Origin: Gemmobacter denitrificans
GTDB taxonomy: Bacteria; Pseudomonadota; Alphaproteobacteria; Rhodobacterales; Rhodobacteraceae
Direction: 5' to 3'
DNA: 64,000 nucleotides
Assembly (NCBI RefSeq): GCF_036964905.1
Contig: NZ_JBALHR010000002.1
Coordinates: 1-64,000 of the forward strand
Shown: positions 50,134-60,497 of the stretch, one piece after another
How positions within the stretch are numbered: the first letter of the stretch is position 1
Layout: every line of letters begins with the position of its first letter
Program-made: the position numbers and the translations under genes
Notes under the pieces: model-generated
The model's database searches: none
What the model was told of the DNA's origin: nothing
The model's input: only the letters and a program-made list of their open reading frames with translations

Positions 50134-51459
50134 ATGACCACCGTTACCCGCTTCGCGCCTTCGCCCACCGGCTATATCCATGTCGGCAATCTGCGCACCG
50201 CCTTGATGAACTATCTGATCGCCCGCAAGACCGGCGGCCAGTTCATCCTGCGGCTCGACGATACCGATCAGGAACGCTCGAAGCAGGAATATGCCGATGG
50301 CATCATGCGCGATCTGGAATGGCTGGGCCTGCATTGGGACCGGGTGGAAAAGCAATCGCTCCGTCTGGACCGCTACCGCGCCGAGGCCGAAAGCCTGAAA
50401 GCCAAGGGCCGCTTCTACGAATGCTTTGAAAGCCCGACCGAGCTGGACCTGAAGCGCAAGAAATTGCTGAACATGGGCAAGCCCCCGGTCTATGACCGCG
50501 CCTCCTACAAGCTGTCCGATGAAGACAAGGCGAGGATGCGCGCCGAGGGCCGCGAGGGCTATTGGCGCTTCCTGCTCAATCAGACCCGCATCGAATGGGC
50601 CGATGGCATCATCGGGCCGGTGTCGATTGATGCGGCCTCGGTCTCCGACCCGGTGCTGATCCGCGCCGATGGTCAGGTGCTCTATACCTTCGCCTCCTCG
50701 GTCGATGACATCGACATGGGCGTGACCCATATCGTGCGCGGCGCCGATCACGTCACCAACACCGCGACGCAGATCCAGATCATGGAAGCCATGGGCGGCA
50801 CGCCCCCCAGCTTTGCCCACCACTCGCTGCTGACCGGCGCGGGCGGGGAGGAGCTGTCGAAACGCCTGGGCACCCTGTCGCTGCGCGACCTGCGCGCGCG
50901 CGGGGTGGAGCCGATGGCGCTCTTGAGCCTGATGGCGCGTCTGGGCTCGTCGAAACCCGTCGTGCTGGCAGGCTCGATTGACGAAATCGCCGAAGGCTTT
51001 GACGTGGGCAGCTTCGGCACCGCCCCCACCAAGTTTGACGCCGAAGACCTGTTCCCGCTGACCCGCGCCCATGTGCAATCGCTGCCGCTGTCCGCCGTGG
51101 CCGATCGCATCGCAGCGCTTGGCGTGCCGGGTGACAAGGCCGAGGGCTTCTGGCGCGTCGCCAAGGACAATATCACCGTGCTGGATGATCTGGCAGGTTG
51201 GTGGGATCTGTTCGTGAACGGCGCCGAGCCGCTGGTGGAGGAGGAAGACCGCGAATTTGTGGCGCAGGCCATGACGCTTCTGCCCGCGCAGCCCTGGACG
51301 GCCGAAAGCTGGGGCCAGTGGACCACAGCCGTGAAAGAGGCCACGGGCCGCAAGGGCAAGGGCCTGTTCATGCCGCTGCGCAAGGCGCTGACAGGGCAGG
51401 CCCATGGGCCGGACATGGCCGATGTCATGCCGCTTTTGCAAAAGGTGCGCGGGCTGTGA
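50134..51459 (+). CDS. gltX: Glutamyl-tRNA synthetase (short paralogue)
   Basis: A 441-residue class I synthetase. The HIGH-box equivalent is FAPSPTGYIHVGNLRTA, and the KMSKS-equivalent is ELSKRLG. Alphaproteobacteria often carry two GltX proteins, of which this looks like the shorter. It charges tRNA-Glu, and in many relatives tRNA-Gln, before amidation by GatCAB. GGAGAG precedes the ATG at 50134. Confidence 0.93.
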   Translation: MTTVTRFAPSPTGYIHVGNLRTALMNYLIARKTGGQFILRLDDTDQERSKQEYADGIMRDLEWLGLHWDRVEKQSLRLDRYRAEAESLKAKGRFYECFESPTELDLKRKKLLNMGKPPVYDRASYKLSDEDKARMRAEGREGYWRFLLNQTRIEWADGIIGPVSIDAASVSDPVLIRADGQVLYTFASSVDDIDMGVTHIVRGADHVTNTATQIQIMEAMGGTPPSFAHHSLLTGAGGEELSKRLGTLSLRDLRARGVEPMALLSLMARLGSSKPVVLAGSIDEIAEGFDVGSFGTAPTKFDAEDLFPLTRAHVQSLPLSAVADRIAALGVPGDKAEGFWRVAKDNITVLDDLAGWWDLFVNGAEPLVEEEDREFVAQAMTLLPAQPWTAESWGQWTTAVKEATGRKGKGLFMPLRKALTGQAHGPDMADVMPLLQKVRGL

Positions 51460-51476
51460 TCGCGGAGGGGGGCTTC

Positions 51477-51518
51477 GCGCCCCCCCGACCCCCCGCGGGA
51501 TATTTTTGAACAGATGAA
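51477..51518 (+). repeat. Intergenic hairpin-GGATATTT repeat, copy C
   Basis: The hairpin GGGGGGCTTCGCGCCCCCC begins near 51468 and is followed by GACCCCCCGCGGGATATTTTTGAACAGATGAA. From GATATTT on it is identical to copy A. It follows the gltX stop directly and may work as its terminator. Confidence 0.75.
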
Positions 51519-51560
51519 GGGGGCGTCGTGCGCCCCTTTTTGGTGTTGTGAGGTGGGATG

Positions 51561-52895
51561 ATGACGCAAGGGCAGGCAAAATTTGCGACGGGCAATCTGT
51601 TTGCCCATGTCGCGGTGATGTCGCTGACGGGTTCGGTCGGGCTGATGGCGATCTTTGTCGTCGATCTGATCAACATGGTTTATATCAGTTGGTTGATGGA
51701 CCCGGAGGCGACTGCCGCCATCGGCTATGCCGGTGCGGTGCTGTTTTTCACCACCGCCTTCGGGATCGGTCTGTCGATCGGGGTTTCGGCGCTGGTGTCA
51801 CCCGCAGTGGGCGCGCGCAATCTGGCGCTGGCGCGTGATCGGGCGACCAGCGGCTTTGCGCTCAGCGCGATCATCGGTGCAGTATTCGCGGCCATGGTCT
51901 GGGTGGCCTTGCCTTGGATTGTGGGAGTGCTGGGCGCGCAGGGGGCCACGGCGGAAAAGACGCTCTGGTTCCTGCGTCTGCTGATCCCGTCGCAGCCGCT
52001 TCTGATGATCGGGATGATTGGCGGCGGGATCCTGCGCAGCCATGGCGATGCGAAGCGGTCGATGATGGTGACGGTCTGGGGGGCGGTTGTTCTGGCGCTG
52101 CTGGACCCGGTGCTGATCCTCTGGCTTGATCTGGGGTTGACGGGGGCGGCGCTGGCAGGCTGGGGGTCGCGCCTGGCGATTGCGGCCATGGCGCTTTGGC
52201 CGGTCTGGCGGCATTATGGCGGGTTTTCGGTGTTGAACGCGCGAATCCTGCGGGCCGATCTGGGGCCGCTGATGGCGATTTCGGCCCCGGCGATCCTGAC
52301 ACAATTGGCAACGCCGGTCGGGCAGGCCATCGTCACCCGCATGGTTGCCGCGCATGGCGAGGGTGCCGTGGCAGGTATGGCGATTGCCGGGCGGCTGACG
52401 CCGGTGGCCTTTGGCGTGATCTTTGCCCTGTCGGGGGCGGTGGGGCCGATCCTGGGCCAGAATCTGGGGGCAGGCCGGATGGACAGGGTGCGCCGGACCT
52501 TCATGGATGCGATCCTGTTCTGCGGGCTGGTGATCGTGGTCATGTCGGCGCTGCTGTTTGCAGTGCGGGGGCCGATTGCCGATCTGTTTCAGGCCACCGG
52601 CATCACACGCGATCTGATCTATCTGTTCTGCGGGCCGCTGAGCCTTTTGTTCTTCTTCAACGGGCTGATCTTCGTCGCCAATGCAGCCTGCAACAACCTT
52701 GGTGCGGCCTTTCAATCCACGCTGGTGAATTGGGGGCGGCATACCCTGGGCACCTTGCCATTTGCCTTGTGGCTGGGGACGATCTGGGGGCCGCAAGGTG
52801 TGCTGATCGGACAGGCGGCAGGCGGGGTTCTGTTCGGTTTGCTGGCGGTCTGGCTGGCGCTGCGGGTGATCCGGCGGCGCGAGTTGGGCGTCTGA
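51561..52895 (+). CDS. MATE family efflux transporter
   Basis: A 444-residue multidrug/toxin exporter with 12 hydrophobic segments in two homologous halves. The first half has FVVDLINMVYISWL and the second PAILTQLATPVGQAIVTRMVA. It exchanges Na+ or H+ for cationic compounds. GAGG seven bases upstream favours ATG 51561 over the adjacent ATG 51558. No regulator adjoins it. Confidence 0.92.
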   Translation: MTQGQAKFATGNLFAHVAVMSLTGSVGLMAIFVVDLINMVYISWLMDPEATAAIGYAGAVLFFTTAFGIGLSIGVSALVSPAVGARNLALARDRATSGFALSAIIGAVFAAMVWVALPWIVGVLGAQGATAEKTLWFLRLLIPSQPLLMIGMIGGGILRSHGDAKRSMMVTVWGAVVLALLDPVLILWLDLGLTGAALAGWGSRLAIAAMALWPVWRHYGGFSVLNARILRADLGPLMAISAPAILTQLATPVGQAIVTRMVAAHGEGAVAGMAIAGRLTPVAFGVIFALSGAVGPILGQNLGAGRMDRVRRTFMDAILFCGLVIVVMSALLFAVRGPIADLFQATGITRDLIYLFCGPLSLLFFFNGLIFVANAACNNLGAAFQSTLVNWGRHTLGTLPFALWLGTIWGPQGVLIGQAAGGVLFGLLAVWLALRVIRRRELGV

Positions 52896-52974
52896 ATGTC
52901 GGTTCCGCGCGGTATACTGTCGGATTCCATTTTCTGCTTGCCCTGAATCGCCGCTCGGTTTACCCCTGTCGCAT

Positions 52975-53170
52975 CAGGATCGGGAGAATCCGGCGGGGGG
53001 CGATGGCCTTCGGAGCCGGTGCCGAAGGAGCAACCGCCCCGGTAAACTCTCAGGCAACAGGACCGTTCTGATGGAAGACTCTGGAGAGAGGCGCGCCCGC
53101 GCCCGCCGAAGGGATAACGATCTCAGGCGCCCGAACCGGTGAAACCGGCAAGGGTAGGGACAGAGGGGGC
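52975..53170 (+). ncRNA. Tandem glycine riboswitch
   Basis: Two glycine aptamers in a row. Aptamer I (about 52978-53070) has GGGAGAATCC, GCCGAAGGAGCAA and AAACTCTCAGGCAACAGGACCG. Aptamer II (about 53078-53168) has CTCTGGAGAGA, GCCGAAGGGATAA, ATCTCAGGC and GGGACAGAG. Both carry the conserved GCCGAAGG and CTCAGGC cores. Glycine binding turns on glycine cleavage genes, and gcvT follows. The bases before it (52896-52974) hold the promoter; I cannot fix its exact boxes. Confidence 0.95.
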
Positions 53171-53209
53171 ACCGTGGCGCAGGGGGAAGCCTGCGCATCT
53201 GGTGCCGGG
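53165..53209 (+). promoter_or_regulatory. Expression platform hairpin of the glycine riboswitch
   Basis: GGGCACC (53167-53173) can pair with GGTGCC (53201-53206), around an inner stem GCGCAGG/CCTGCGC. There is no U run, and the gcvT Shine-Dalgarno site (AAAGGAAGG) lies 20 bases further on, so control of translation or stability is more likely than termination. Confidence 0.55.
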
Positions 53210-53240
53210 CCATGCGAGACCGGCGGAAAGGAAGGGACGC

Positions 53241-54353
53241 GTGAGCGACCTGAAACGCTTGTTCCTGCATGATCTTCATGTGGAACTGGGGGGCAAGATG
53301 GTGCCCTTTGCCGGCTATGACATGCCGGTGCAATTCCCGATGGGGGTGATGAAGGAACATCTTCACACCCGCGCCGCTGCCGGTCTGTTCGATGTCAGCC
53401 ATATGGGGCAGGTGATCCTGCGGCCCAAGGGCAGTTATGCGGAGACCGCGCTGGATTTCGAACGCCTGATGCCGGTCGATGTGCTGGGGGTGGCCGAAGG
53501 GCGGCAGCGCTATGGCCTGTTCACAAATGAGGCGGGCGGTATCCTTGATGACCTGATGTTTGCCAATCGTGGCGATCACCTGTTCGTCGTGGTGAACGCG
53601 GCCTGCAAAGCGGCCGACATTGCCCATATGCAGGCGCATCTGTCGGGCACGACCGAGGTGATCCCGGTCACCGACCGCTGCCTGCTGGCGTTGCAAGGCC
53701 CGGCGGCGGAAACTGCGCTGGTCCGGCTGGTGCCTTCTGTCGCTACCATGCGCTTCATGGATGTGGCGCAGGTTGATACCCTGTTTGGCGAATTGTGGAT
53801 CAGCCGCTCGGGCTATACGGGCGAGGACGGCTATGAAATCTCGGTGCCGGAGGGCGGGGCCGAAGGTCTGGCCCGCGCCCTGCTGGACATGGCCGAGGTG
53901 GAACCCATCGGCCTTGGCGCGCGCGACAGCCTGCGGCTTGAGGCGGGGCTTTGCCTTTACGGCCATGACATCGACACCACCACCTCGCCCGTGGAGGCCG
54001 CGCTCACCTGGGCCATCCAGAAAGCCCGCCGCGCGGGCGGGGCGCGGGCCGGGGGCTTCCCGGGCGCTGAACGCATCCTGCGCGAACTGGCGGAAGGGCC
54101 AGCACGCCTCCGCGTCGGTCTGCGCCCCGAGGGCCGCGCGCCGATGCGCGAAGGGGTGGCGCTGTTCGCAGGCGACACGCCCGCAGGCGCCATCACCTCC
54201 GGCGGTTTCGGCCCCTCGGTCGAGGTCCCCATCGCCATGGGCTATGTCGCGACCTCCGCGCTGGATGCCGCCCTCACTGCCGAACTTCGCGGCAAGCGCC
54301 TGCCTGTGGCGCGCGCCGACATGCCTTTCCAACCCACCACCTACAAACGCTGA
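53241..54353 (+). CDS. gcvT: Glycine cleavage system T protein (aminomethyltransferase)
   Basis: A 370-residue enzyme that moves the methylene unit from the lipoyl arm of H protein to tetrahydrofolate and releases ammonia. Family motifs include FAGYDMPVQF, FDVSHMGQ and ISRSGYTGEDGYEI. Start is GTG 53241 (V/M-SDLKRLFLHDLH), with AAAGGAAGG upstream; no ATG fits as well. First gene of gcvTHP under the glycine riboswitch. Confidence 0.94.
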   Translation: MSDLKRLFLHDLHVELGGKMVPFAGYDMPVQFPMGVMKEHLHTRAAAGLFDVSHMGQVILRPKGSYAETALDFERLMPVDVLGVAEGRQRYGLFTNEAGGILDDLMFANRGDHLFVVVNAACKAADIAHMQAHLSGTTEVIPVTDRCLLALQGPAAETALVRLVPSVATMRFMDVAQVDTLFGELWISRSGYTGEDGYEISVPEGGAEGLARALLDMAEVEPIGLGARDSLRLEAGLCLYGHDIDTTTSPVEAALTWAIQKARRAGGARAGGFPGAERILRELAEGPARLRVGLRPEGRAPMREGVALFAGDTPAGAITSGGFGPSVEVPIAMGYVATSALDAALTAELRGKRLPVARADMPFQPTTYKR

Positions 54354-54365
54354 ACGGTGACCCCG

Positions 54366-54725
54366 ATGAAATTTACCAAAGAACACGAATGGCTGCGCGT
54401 CGAGGGTGACCTCGTGGTGGTGGGCATCACCCAACACGCCGCCGAAGCGCTTGGCGATGTGGTTTTCGTAGAACTCCCCGAGCCGGAAACCCAGGTGGGG
54501 TCGGGCGATGAGGTCTGCGTGATCGAAAGCGTCAAGGCCGCCTCCGACATCCTCGCCCCCGTCGATGGCGAGATCGTCGAGGTGAACGAAAAACTGGCCG
54601 ACAATCCCGGCCTTGTGAACGAAGACCCGCTGGGCGAGGCCTGGTTCTTCAAGATGAAACTCGATGATCTCTCGGTCCTCGACGATTTCATGGACGAAGA
54701 CGAATATAACGAACTGATCGGCTAA
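54366..54725 (+). CDS. gcvH: Glycine cleavage system H protein
   Basis: A 119-residue lipoyl carrier that shuttles the aminomethyl group between P, T and L proteins. The lipoylated Lys57 is in IESVKAASD, on the usual hairpin. ATG 54366 begins 12 bases after gcvT; the GTG just upstream in frame is not needed. Confidence 0.95.
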   Translation: MKFTKEHEWLRVEGDLVVVGITQHAAEALGDVVFVELPEPETQVGSGDEVCVIESVKAASDILAPVDGEIVEVNEKLADNPGLVNEDPLGEAWFFKMKLDDLSVLDDFMDEDEYNELIG

Positions 54726-54818
54726 CCCCCGCTTTTCGCCCGATACTGGATCCAAACGCGCCAGGCGGCGGGGGCCTTTCCGGCACCCGCCCGGTTTCTC
54801 ACATCCCGGAGCAAGGCC

Positions 54819-57659
54819 ATGACCTTCACCCCGACCGACTATAACCCCTATGATTTTGCCAACCGCCGCCATATCGGCCCGTCCCCTGCCGAGATGGCCG
54901 AGATGCTGGAGGCCGTGGGCTGCGACAGGCTTGAACAGCTGATCGGGGAAACCATCCCCGCCTCCATCCGCCAGACCAAGCCCCTCGCATGGGCGCCGTT
55001 GTCGGAACATGAACTCCTCGCGAAAATGCGCGAGGTGGGGGCCAAGAACCGCGTGATGACCAGCCTGATCGGGCAGGGCTATTACGGCACCGTCACCCCG
55101 CCCGCGATCCAGCGCAACATTCTGGAAAACCCGGCCTGGTACACCGCCTATACCCCCTACCAGCCCGAAATCGCCCAAGGTCGGCTGGAGGCGCTGCTGA
55201 ACTTCCAGACCATGGTCTGCGATCTGACGGGGCTCGATGTCGCCAATGCCTCGCTGCTGGATGAAAGCACCGCCGCCGCCGAGGCGATGACCATGGCCGA
55301 GCGGGTGTCGAAATCCAAGGCCCGCGCCTTTTTCATCGACGAAAACTGCCATCCCCAAACCATCGAGGTGATCCGCACCCGCGCCCTGCCGCTGGGGATC
55401 GAGATCCTCACCGGCGCCCCGGAAGCGCTTGACGCCACGCAGGTCTTTGGCGCGATCTTCCAATATCCCGGCACCTGGGGCCATGTCCGCGACCTCACGC
55501 CCTTTATCGAGAAGCTTCACGCCGCCAAGGCCGTGGCGGTGGTGGCGACCGACCTGCTGGCGCTGATGATGCTGAAAGCGCCGGGCGAGATGGGCGCCGA
55601 TATCGCCGTGGGCTCGGCGCAGCGCTTTGGCGTGCCGATGGGCTATGGTGGCCCGCATGCCGCCTTCATGTCCTGCCGCGATGACTACAAGCGCAACATG
55701 CCGGGGCGCATCGTCGGCGTCTCGATCGACGCGCGTGGCAACAAGGCTTACCGCCTGTCGCTGCAAACCCGCGAACAGCATATCCGGCGCGAGAAGGCCA
55801 CCTCCAACGTCTGCACCGCGCAGGCGCTGCTGGCCGTCATGGCCTCGATGTATGCCGTCTTCCACGGCCCCAAGGGCCTGCGCGCCATTGCCGAACGGGT
55901 GCATAGCTACACCATCCGCCTGGCTAAGGCGCTGCGCGCCGCTGGCGCCACCCTGCCGCCCAAGCATTTCTTCGACACGATCACGGTCGAGGTTGGCGTG
56001 GGGCAGGCGGGCATCCTCGCCGCCGCGCGGGCCGAGGGGCTGAACTTCCGCAAGGTGGGCAACGATCACGTCGGCATCAGCCTCGACGAGACCACCAATG
56101 AAGACGTGCTGCGCCGTGTGCTGCGCGCCTTCGGCATCCTGAACGCCCCGCTGCCCGAGGGCGATCTGGCCTTCCCGGAGGAACTCCTGCGCACCTCGGA
56201 GGTGCTCACCCACCCGGTCTTCCACATGAACCGCGCCGAATCCGAGATGATGCGCTACATGCGCCGCCTGTCGGACCGCGATCTGGCGCTCGACCGGGCG
56301 ATGATCCCGCTCGGCTCCTGCACCATGAAGCTGAACGCCGCCGCCGAGATGATGCCGATCACCTGGCCCGAATTCGGCAGCCTGCATCCCTTCGTGCCCG
56401 CCGATCAGGCCGCAGGCTATGCCGAGGCGATTGCCGATCTGGCCGAAAAGCTGTGCGAAATCACCGGCTATGATGCCATGAGCATGCAGCCCAATTCCGG
56501 CGCGCAGGGCGAATATGCCGGGCTTCTGACCATTCAGGCCTATCATCGGTCGCGCGGCGATCATCAGCGCAAGGTCTGCCTGATCCCGGTCTCGGCCCAT
56601 GGCACCAACCCGGCCTCTGCCCAGATGTGCGGCATGGAGGTGGTGGTGGTGAAATCCTCGCCCAATGGCGATGTGGATGTGGAAGATTTCCGCGCCAAGG
56701 CCGCCGAGGCGGGCGACCGTCTTGCCGCCTGCATGATCACTTACCCCTCCACCCATGGCGTGTTCGAGGAAACGGTGCGCGAGATTTGCGCCATCACCCA
56801 TGAATTCGGTGGCCAGGTTTATATCGACGGCGCGAACATGAACGCCATGGTGGGTCTGGTGAAGCCCGGCGAGATCGGCGGCGATGTCAGCCACCTCAAC
56901 CTGCACAAAACCTTCGCTATCCCGCATGGTGGCGGCGGCCCCGGCATGGGCCCGATTGGCGTGAAAGCCCATCTGGCCCCGCATCTGCCGGGCCACCCCG
57001 AGACCGGCGGTTCCGAAGGCCCGGTGTCGGCGGCGCCCTATGGCTCGGCCTCGATCCTGCTGATCTCCTGGGCCTATTGCCTGATGATGGGCGGCGAGGG
57101 GCTGACGCAAGCGACGCGCGTGGCGATCCTCAATGCCAATTACATCGCCGCCCGCCTGCGCGGCGCCTATCCGGTGCTGTTCATGGGCAATCGCGGCCGG
57201 GTCGCGCATGAATGCATCCTCGACACCCGCCCCTTTGCCGAACATGGCGTGACGGTGGATGACATCGCCAAACGCCTGATCGACAACGGCTTCCACGCCC
57301 CCACGATGAGCTGGCCGGTGGCGGGCACCCTGATGGTGGAGCCGACCGAGAGTGAGACCAAGGCCGAGATCGACCGTTTCATCACCGCCCTGCACGCCAT
57401 CCGCGCCGAGATTGCGGCGGTGGAAGCAGGCGAGATTGCGGCCGAAGACAGCCCGCTGCGCCACGCGCCCCATACGGTCAACGATCTGGTGGCCGATTGG
57501 ACGCGGAAATATAGCCGCGAACAGGGTTGCTTCCCGCCCGGCGCCTTCCGCGTGGACAAATACTGGCCGCCGGTGGGCCGCGTCGATAACGTCTATGGCG
57601 ACCGCAACCTGATCTGCACCTGCCCGCCGGTGGAGGCCTACGCGCAAGCCGCCGAATAA
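54819..57659 (+). CDS. gcvP: Glycine dehydrogenase (decarboxylating), P protein
   Basis: A 946-residue single-chain P protein with both halves fused. It decarboxylates glycine with PLP. The cofactor Lys697 is in LNLHKTFAIPHGGGGPG. The N-terminal half has RRHIGPS and the glycine-rich YGGPHAAF block. No L protein gene is here; it is usually shared from another locus. It lies 93 bases behind gcvH with no visible terminator between. Confidence 0.96.
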   Translation: MTFTPTDYNPYDFANRRHIGPSPAEMAEMLEAVGCDRLEQLIGETIPASIRQTKPLAWAPLSEHELLAKMREVGAKNRVMTSLIGQGYYGTVTPPAIQRNILENPAWYTAYTPYQPEIAQGRLEALLNFQTMVCDLTGLDVANASLLDESTAAAEAMTMAERVSKSKARAFFIDENCHPQTIEVIRTRALPLGIEILTGAPEALDATQVFGAIFQYPGTWGHVRDLTPFIEKLHAAKAVAVVATDLLALMMLKAPGEMGADIAVGSAQRFGVPMGYGGPHAAFMSCRDDYKRNMPGRIVGVSIDARGNKAYRLSLQTREQHIRREKATSNVCTAQALLAVMASMYAVFHGPKGLRAIAERVHSYTIRLAKALRAAGATLPPKHFFDTITVEVGVGQAGILAAARAEGLNFRKVGNDHVGISLDETTNEDVLRRVLRAFGILNAPLPEGDLAFPEELLRTSEVLTHPVFHMNRAESEMMRYMRRLSDRDLALDRAMIPLGSCTMKLNAAAEMMPITWPEFGSLHPFVPADQAAGYAEAIADLAEKLCEITGYDAMSMQPNSGAQGEYAGLLTIQAYHRSRGDHQRKVCLIPVSAHGTNPASAQMCGMEVVVVKSSPNGDVDVEDFRAKAAEAGDRLAACMITYPSTHGVFEETVREICAITHEFGGQVYIDGANMNAMVGLVKPGEIGGDVSHLNLHKTFAIPHGGGGPGMGPIGVKAHLAPHLPGHPETGGSEGPVSAAPYGSASILLISWAYCLMMGGEGLTQATRVAILNANYIAARLRGAYPVLFMGNRGRVAHECILDTRPFAEHGVTVDDIAKRLIDNGFHAPTMSWPVAGTLMVEPTESETKAEIDRFITALHAIRAEIAAVEAGEIAAEDSPLRHAPHTVNDLVADWTRKYSREQGCFPPGAFRVDKYWPPVGRVDNVYGDRNLICTCPPVEAYAQAAE

Positions 57660-57673
57660 GCGGCGACCCAATG

Positions 57674-57700
57674 CAACGGCCCCTTTCGCGGGGGCCGTTG
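57674..57700 (+). terminator. Terminator hairpin of the gcv operon
   Basis: A 10-bp stem CAACGGCCCC (57674-57683) and GGGGCCGTTG (57691-57700) with a seven-base loop, 14 bases after the gcvP stop, followed by TGTCTTAG. It may work in both directions, as the small membrane protein gene ends at 57705 from the other side. Confidence 0.75.
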
Positions 57701-57704
57701 TGTC

Positions 57705-58151
57705 TTAGTTGCAGATATGCTGATCGGTGCAGGACAGGCCCAGTTCCGCCACCAAATCGCGGATATCGGGCGATTGGGCATCCCAGACGCCCACGCTGCA
57801 CAGATAGGACATGTGATCGCCCAGATAACTGGCCATCGGTGCGCGCCAGTCAGGCGAGGTGGCGATCATCTGTTCCGCCGTATAAAGCAGGTATTCGACA
57901 TAGGCCGAATAGGCGGTGATGCGGGTCGGATCTTTCAGCGCGCAGAAATCGGCCTCGGCCAGCTCGGGCTTCTGCACGGTCAGGTTCAGAAATTCCCGAT
58001 AGATTTCCCGCGCCGTCTGGTCGCGCTGGATGCGGTCGGCCTGCCCCACCTGATAGGGAATGACGATCAACGCGGTCAGCGCGGCAAAGGAAGTTGCCAG
58101 TCCACCGAGCGCAGACAGCGGTTCGGCATTGCGTTTCAGCCAATCGAACAT
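57705..58151 (-). CDS. Small membrane-anchored hypothetical protein
   Basis: A 148-residue protein of no family I recognise. A hydrophobic stretch (ALGGLATSFAALTALIVIPY, about residues 13-32) anchors it, and the rest is a helical domain with several Cys (FCALKD, YLCSVG, LSCTDQHICN at the end). The C-terminal pair of cysteines suggests an oxidising compartment. The start MFDWLKRN at 58151 is favoured over an upstream codon. Stand-alone gene between gcvP and pyrG. Confidence 0.7.
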   Translation of the reverse strand: MFDWLKRNAEPLSALGGLATSFAALTALIVIPYQVGQADRIQRDQTAREIYREFLNLTVQKPELAEADFCALKDPTRITAYSAYVEYLLYTAEQMIATSPDWRAPMASYLGDHMSYLCSVGVWDAQSPDIRDLVAELGLSCTDQHICN

Positions 58152-58229
58152 GGGCACCCCCCGGTGAAATGGTCCATCACCGGATGGTGGTAACCTGATC
58201 TTGGGCAGAGGCAAAGAGTTTCGCCGCAG

Positions 58230-59873
<1,644 letters not shown>

Positions 59874-60031
59874 GCGGTGAACCCCCGTGAAAATCGATCT
59901 GGATTTGACGATTCGCCCCTTGGGAATCGCAGCATCACGGGATTTGAGCCTTAGCCGCTTTCGGACAAAGGCGCAAGGTCCAGTCTATATCCTGCGGCTG
60001 GGCCGGAGCGGGGCCCGATGGATAGTGGCGA

Positions 60032-60436
60032 TCAGTTGCCAGCGGCGGGTGCTGCCGGGGCAGGTACGCTGCCTTCGGCCGGCAGGTCTGCGCGCGGCGG
60101 GGCCAGCGGGGCATCGGTTGTCGTGGGCGGCAGAAGGTCGCTGCCCAGCGGTGCCGGCGCGGCCGGGGCCTGCGCTGGTGCCGTGCCACCGATCTGATCC
60201 ACCACCGACCCGTCGGCATTGCGCGCGGCAAGGATCGTCAGCGTGAGCGAAGTCACGATGAAGGCGCTGGCAAGGATCCAGGTCAGCTTAGTCAGGGCAT
60301 TGGCGGCACCCCGTGCGGAAATCGCGCCGCCGCCACCGCCCATCCCGAGACCGCCGCCTTCGGAGCGTTGCAGAAGCACGACGCCGATAAGCAGAAGCGC
60401 AAGGATCAGGTGGATGGTGAGGATGACGTTTTCCAT
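60032..60436 (-). CDS. secG: Protein translocase subunit SecG
   Basis: A 134-residue SecYEG subunit. Two transmembrane segments (VILTIHLILALLLIGVVLLQ and WILASAFIVTSLTLTIL) flank the glycine-rich loop RSEGGGLGMGGGGG. A Pro/Ala-rich tail (APAQAPAAPAP) makes it longer than E. coli SecG (110 residues), as in other Rhodobacterales. CAGGA precedes the ATG. It lies just upstream of pyrG on the same strand. Confidence 0.93.
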   Translation of the reverse strand: MENVILTIHLILALLLIGVVLLQRSEGGGLGMGGGGGAISARGAANALTKLTWILASAFIVTSLTLTILAARNADGSVVDQIGGTAPAQAPAAPAPLGSDLLPPTTTDAPLAPPRADLPAEGSVPAPAAPAAGN

Positions 60437-60497
60437 GGTCCTGCCGTTCAGGTGCTGACGCGCCTATCTAGGCGGAAGGGCCGGGGGGCGCAAGCCC

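Noticed and set aside
52974..57671. A 1565-codon open frame on the minus strand opposite gcvT, gcvH and gcvP
   Set aside because: It mirrors codon positions of three clear enzyme genes, is rich in His, Gly, Arg and Ala without domains, and crosses the glycine riboswitch. It is a high-GC shadow.
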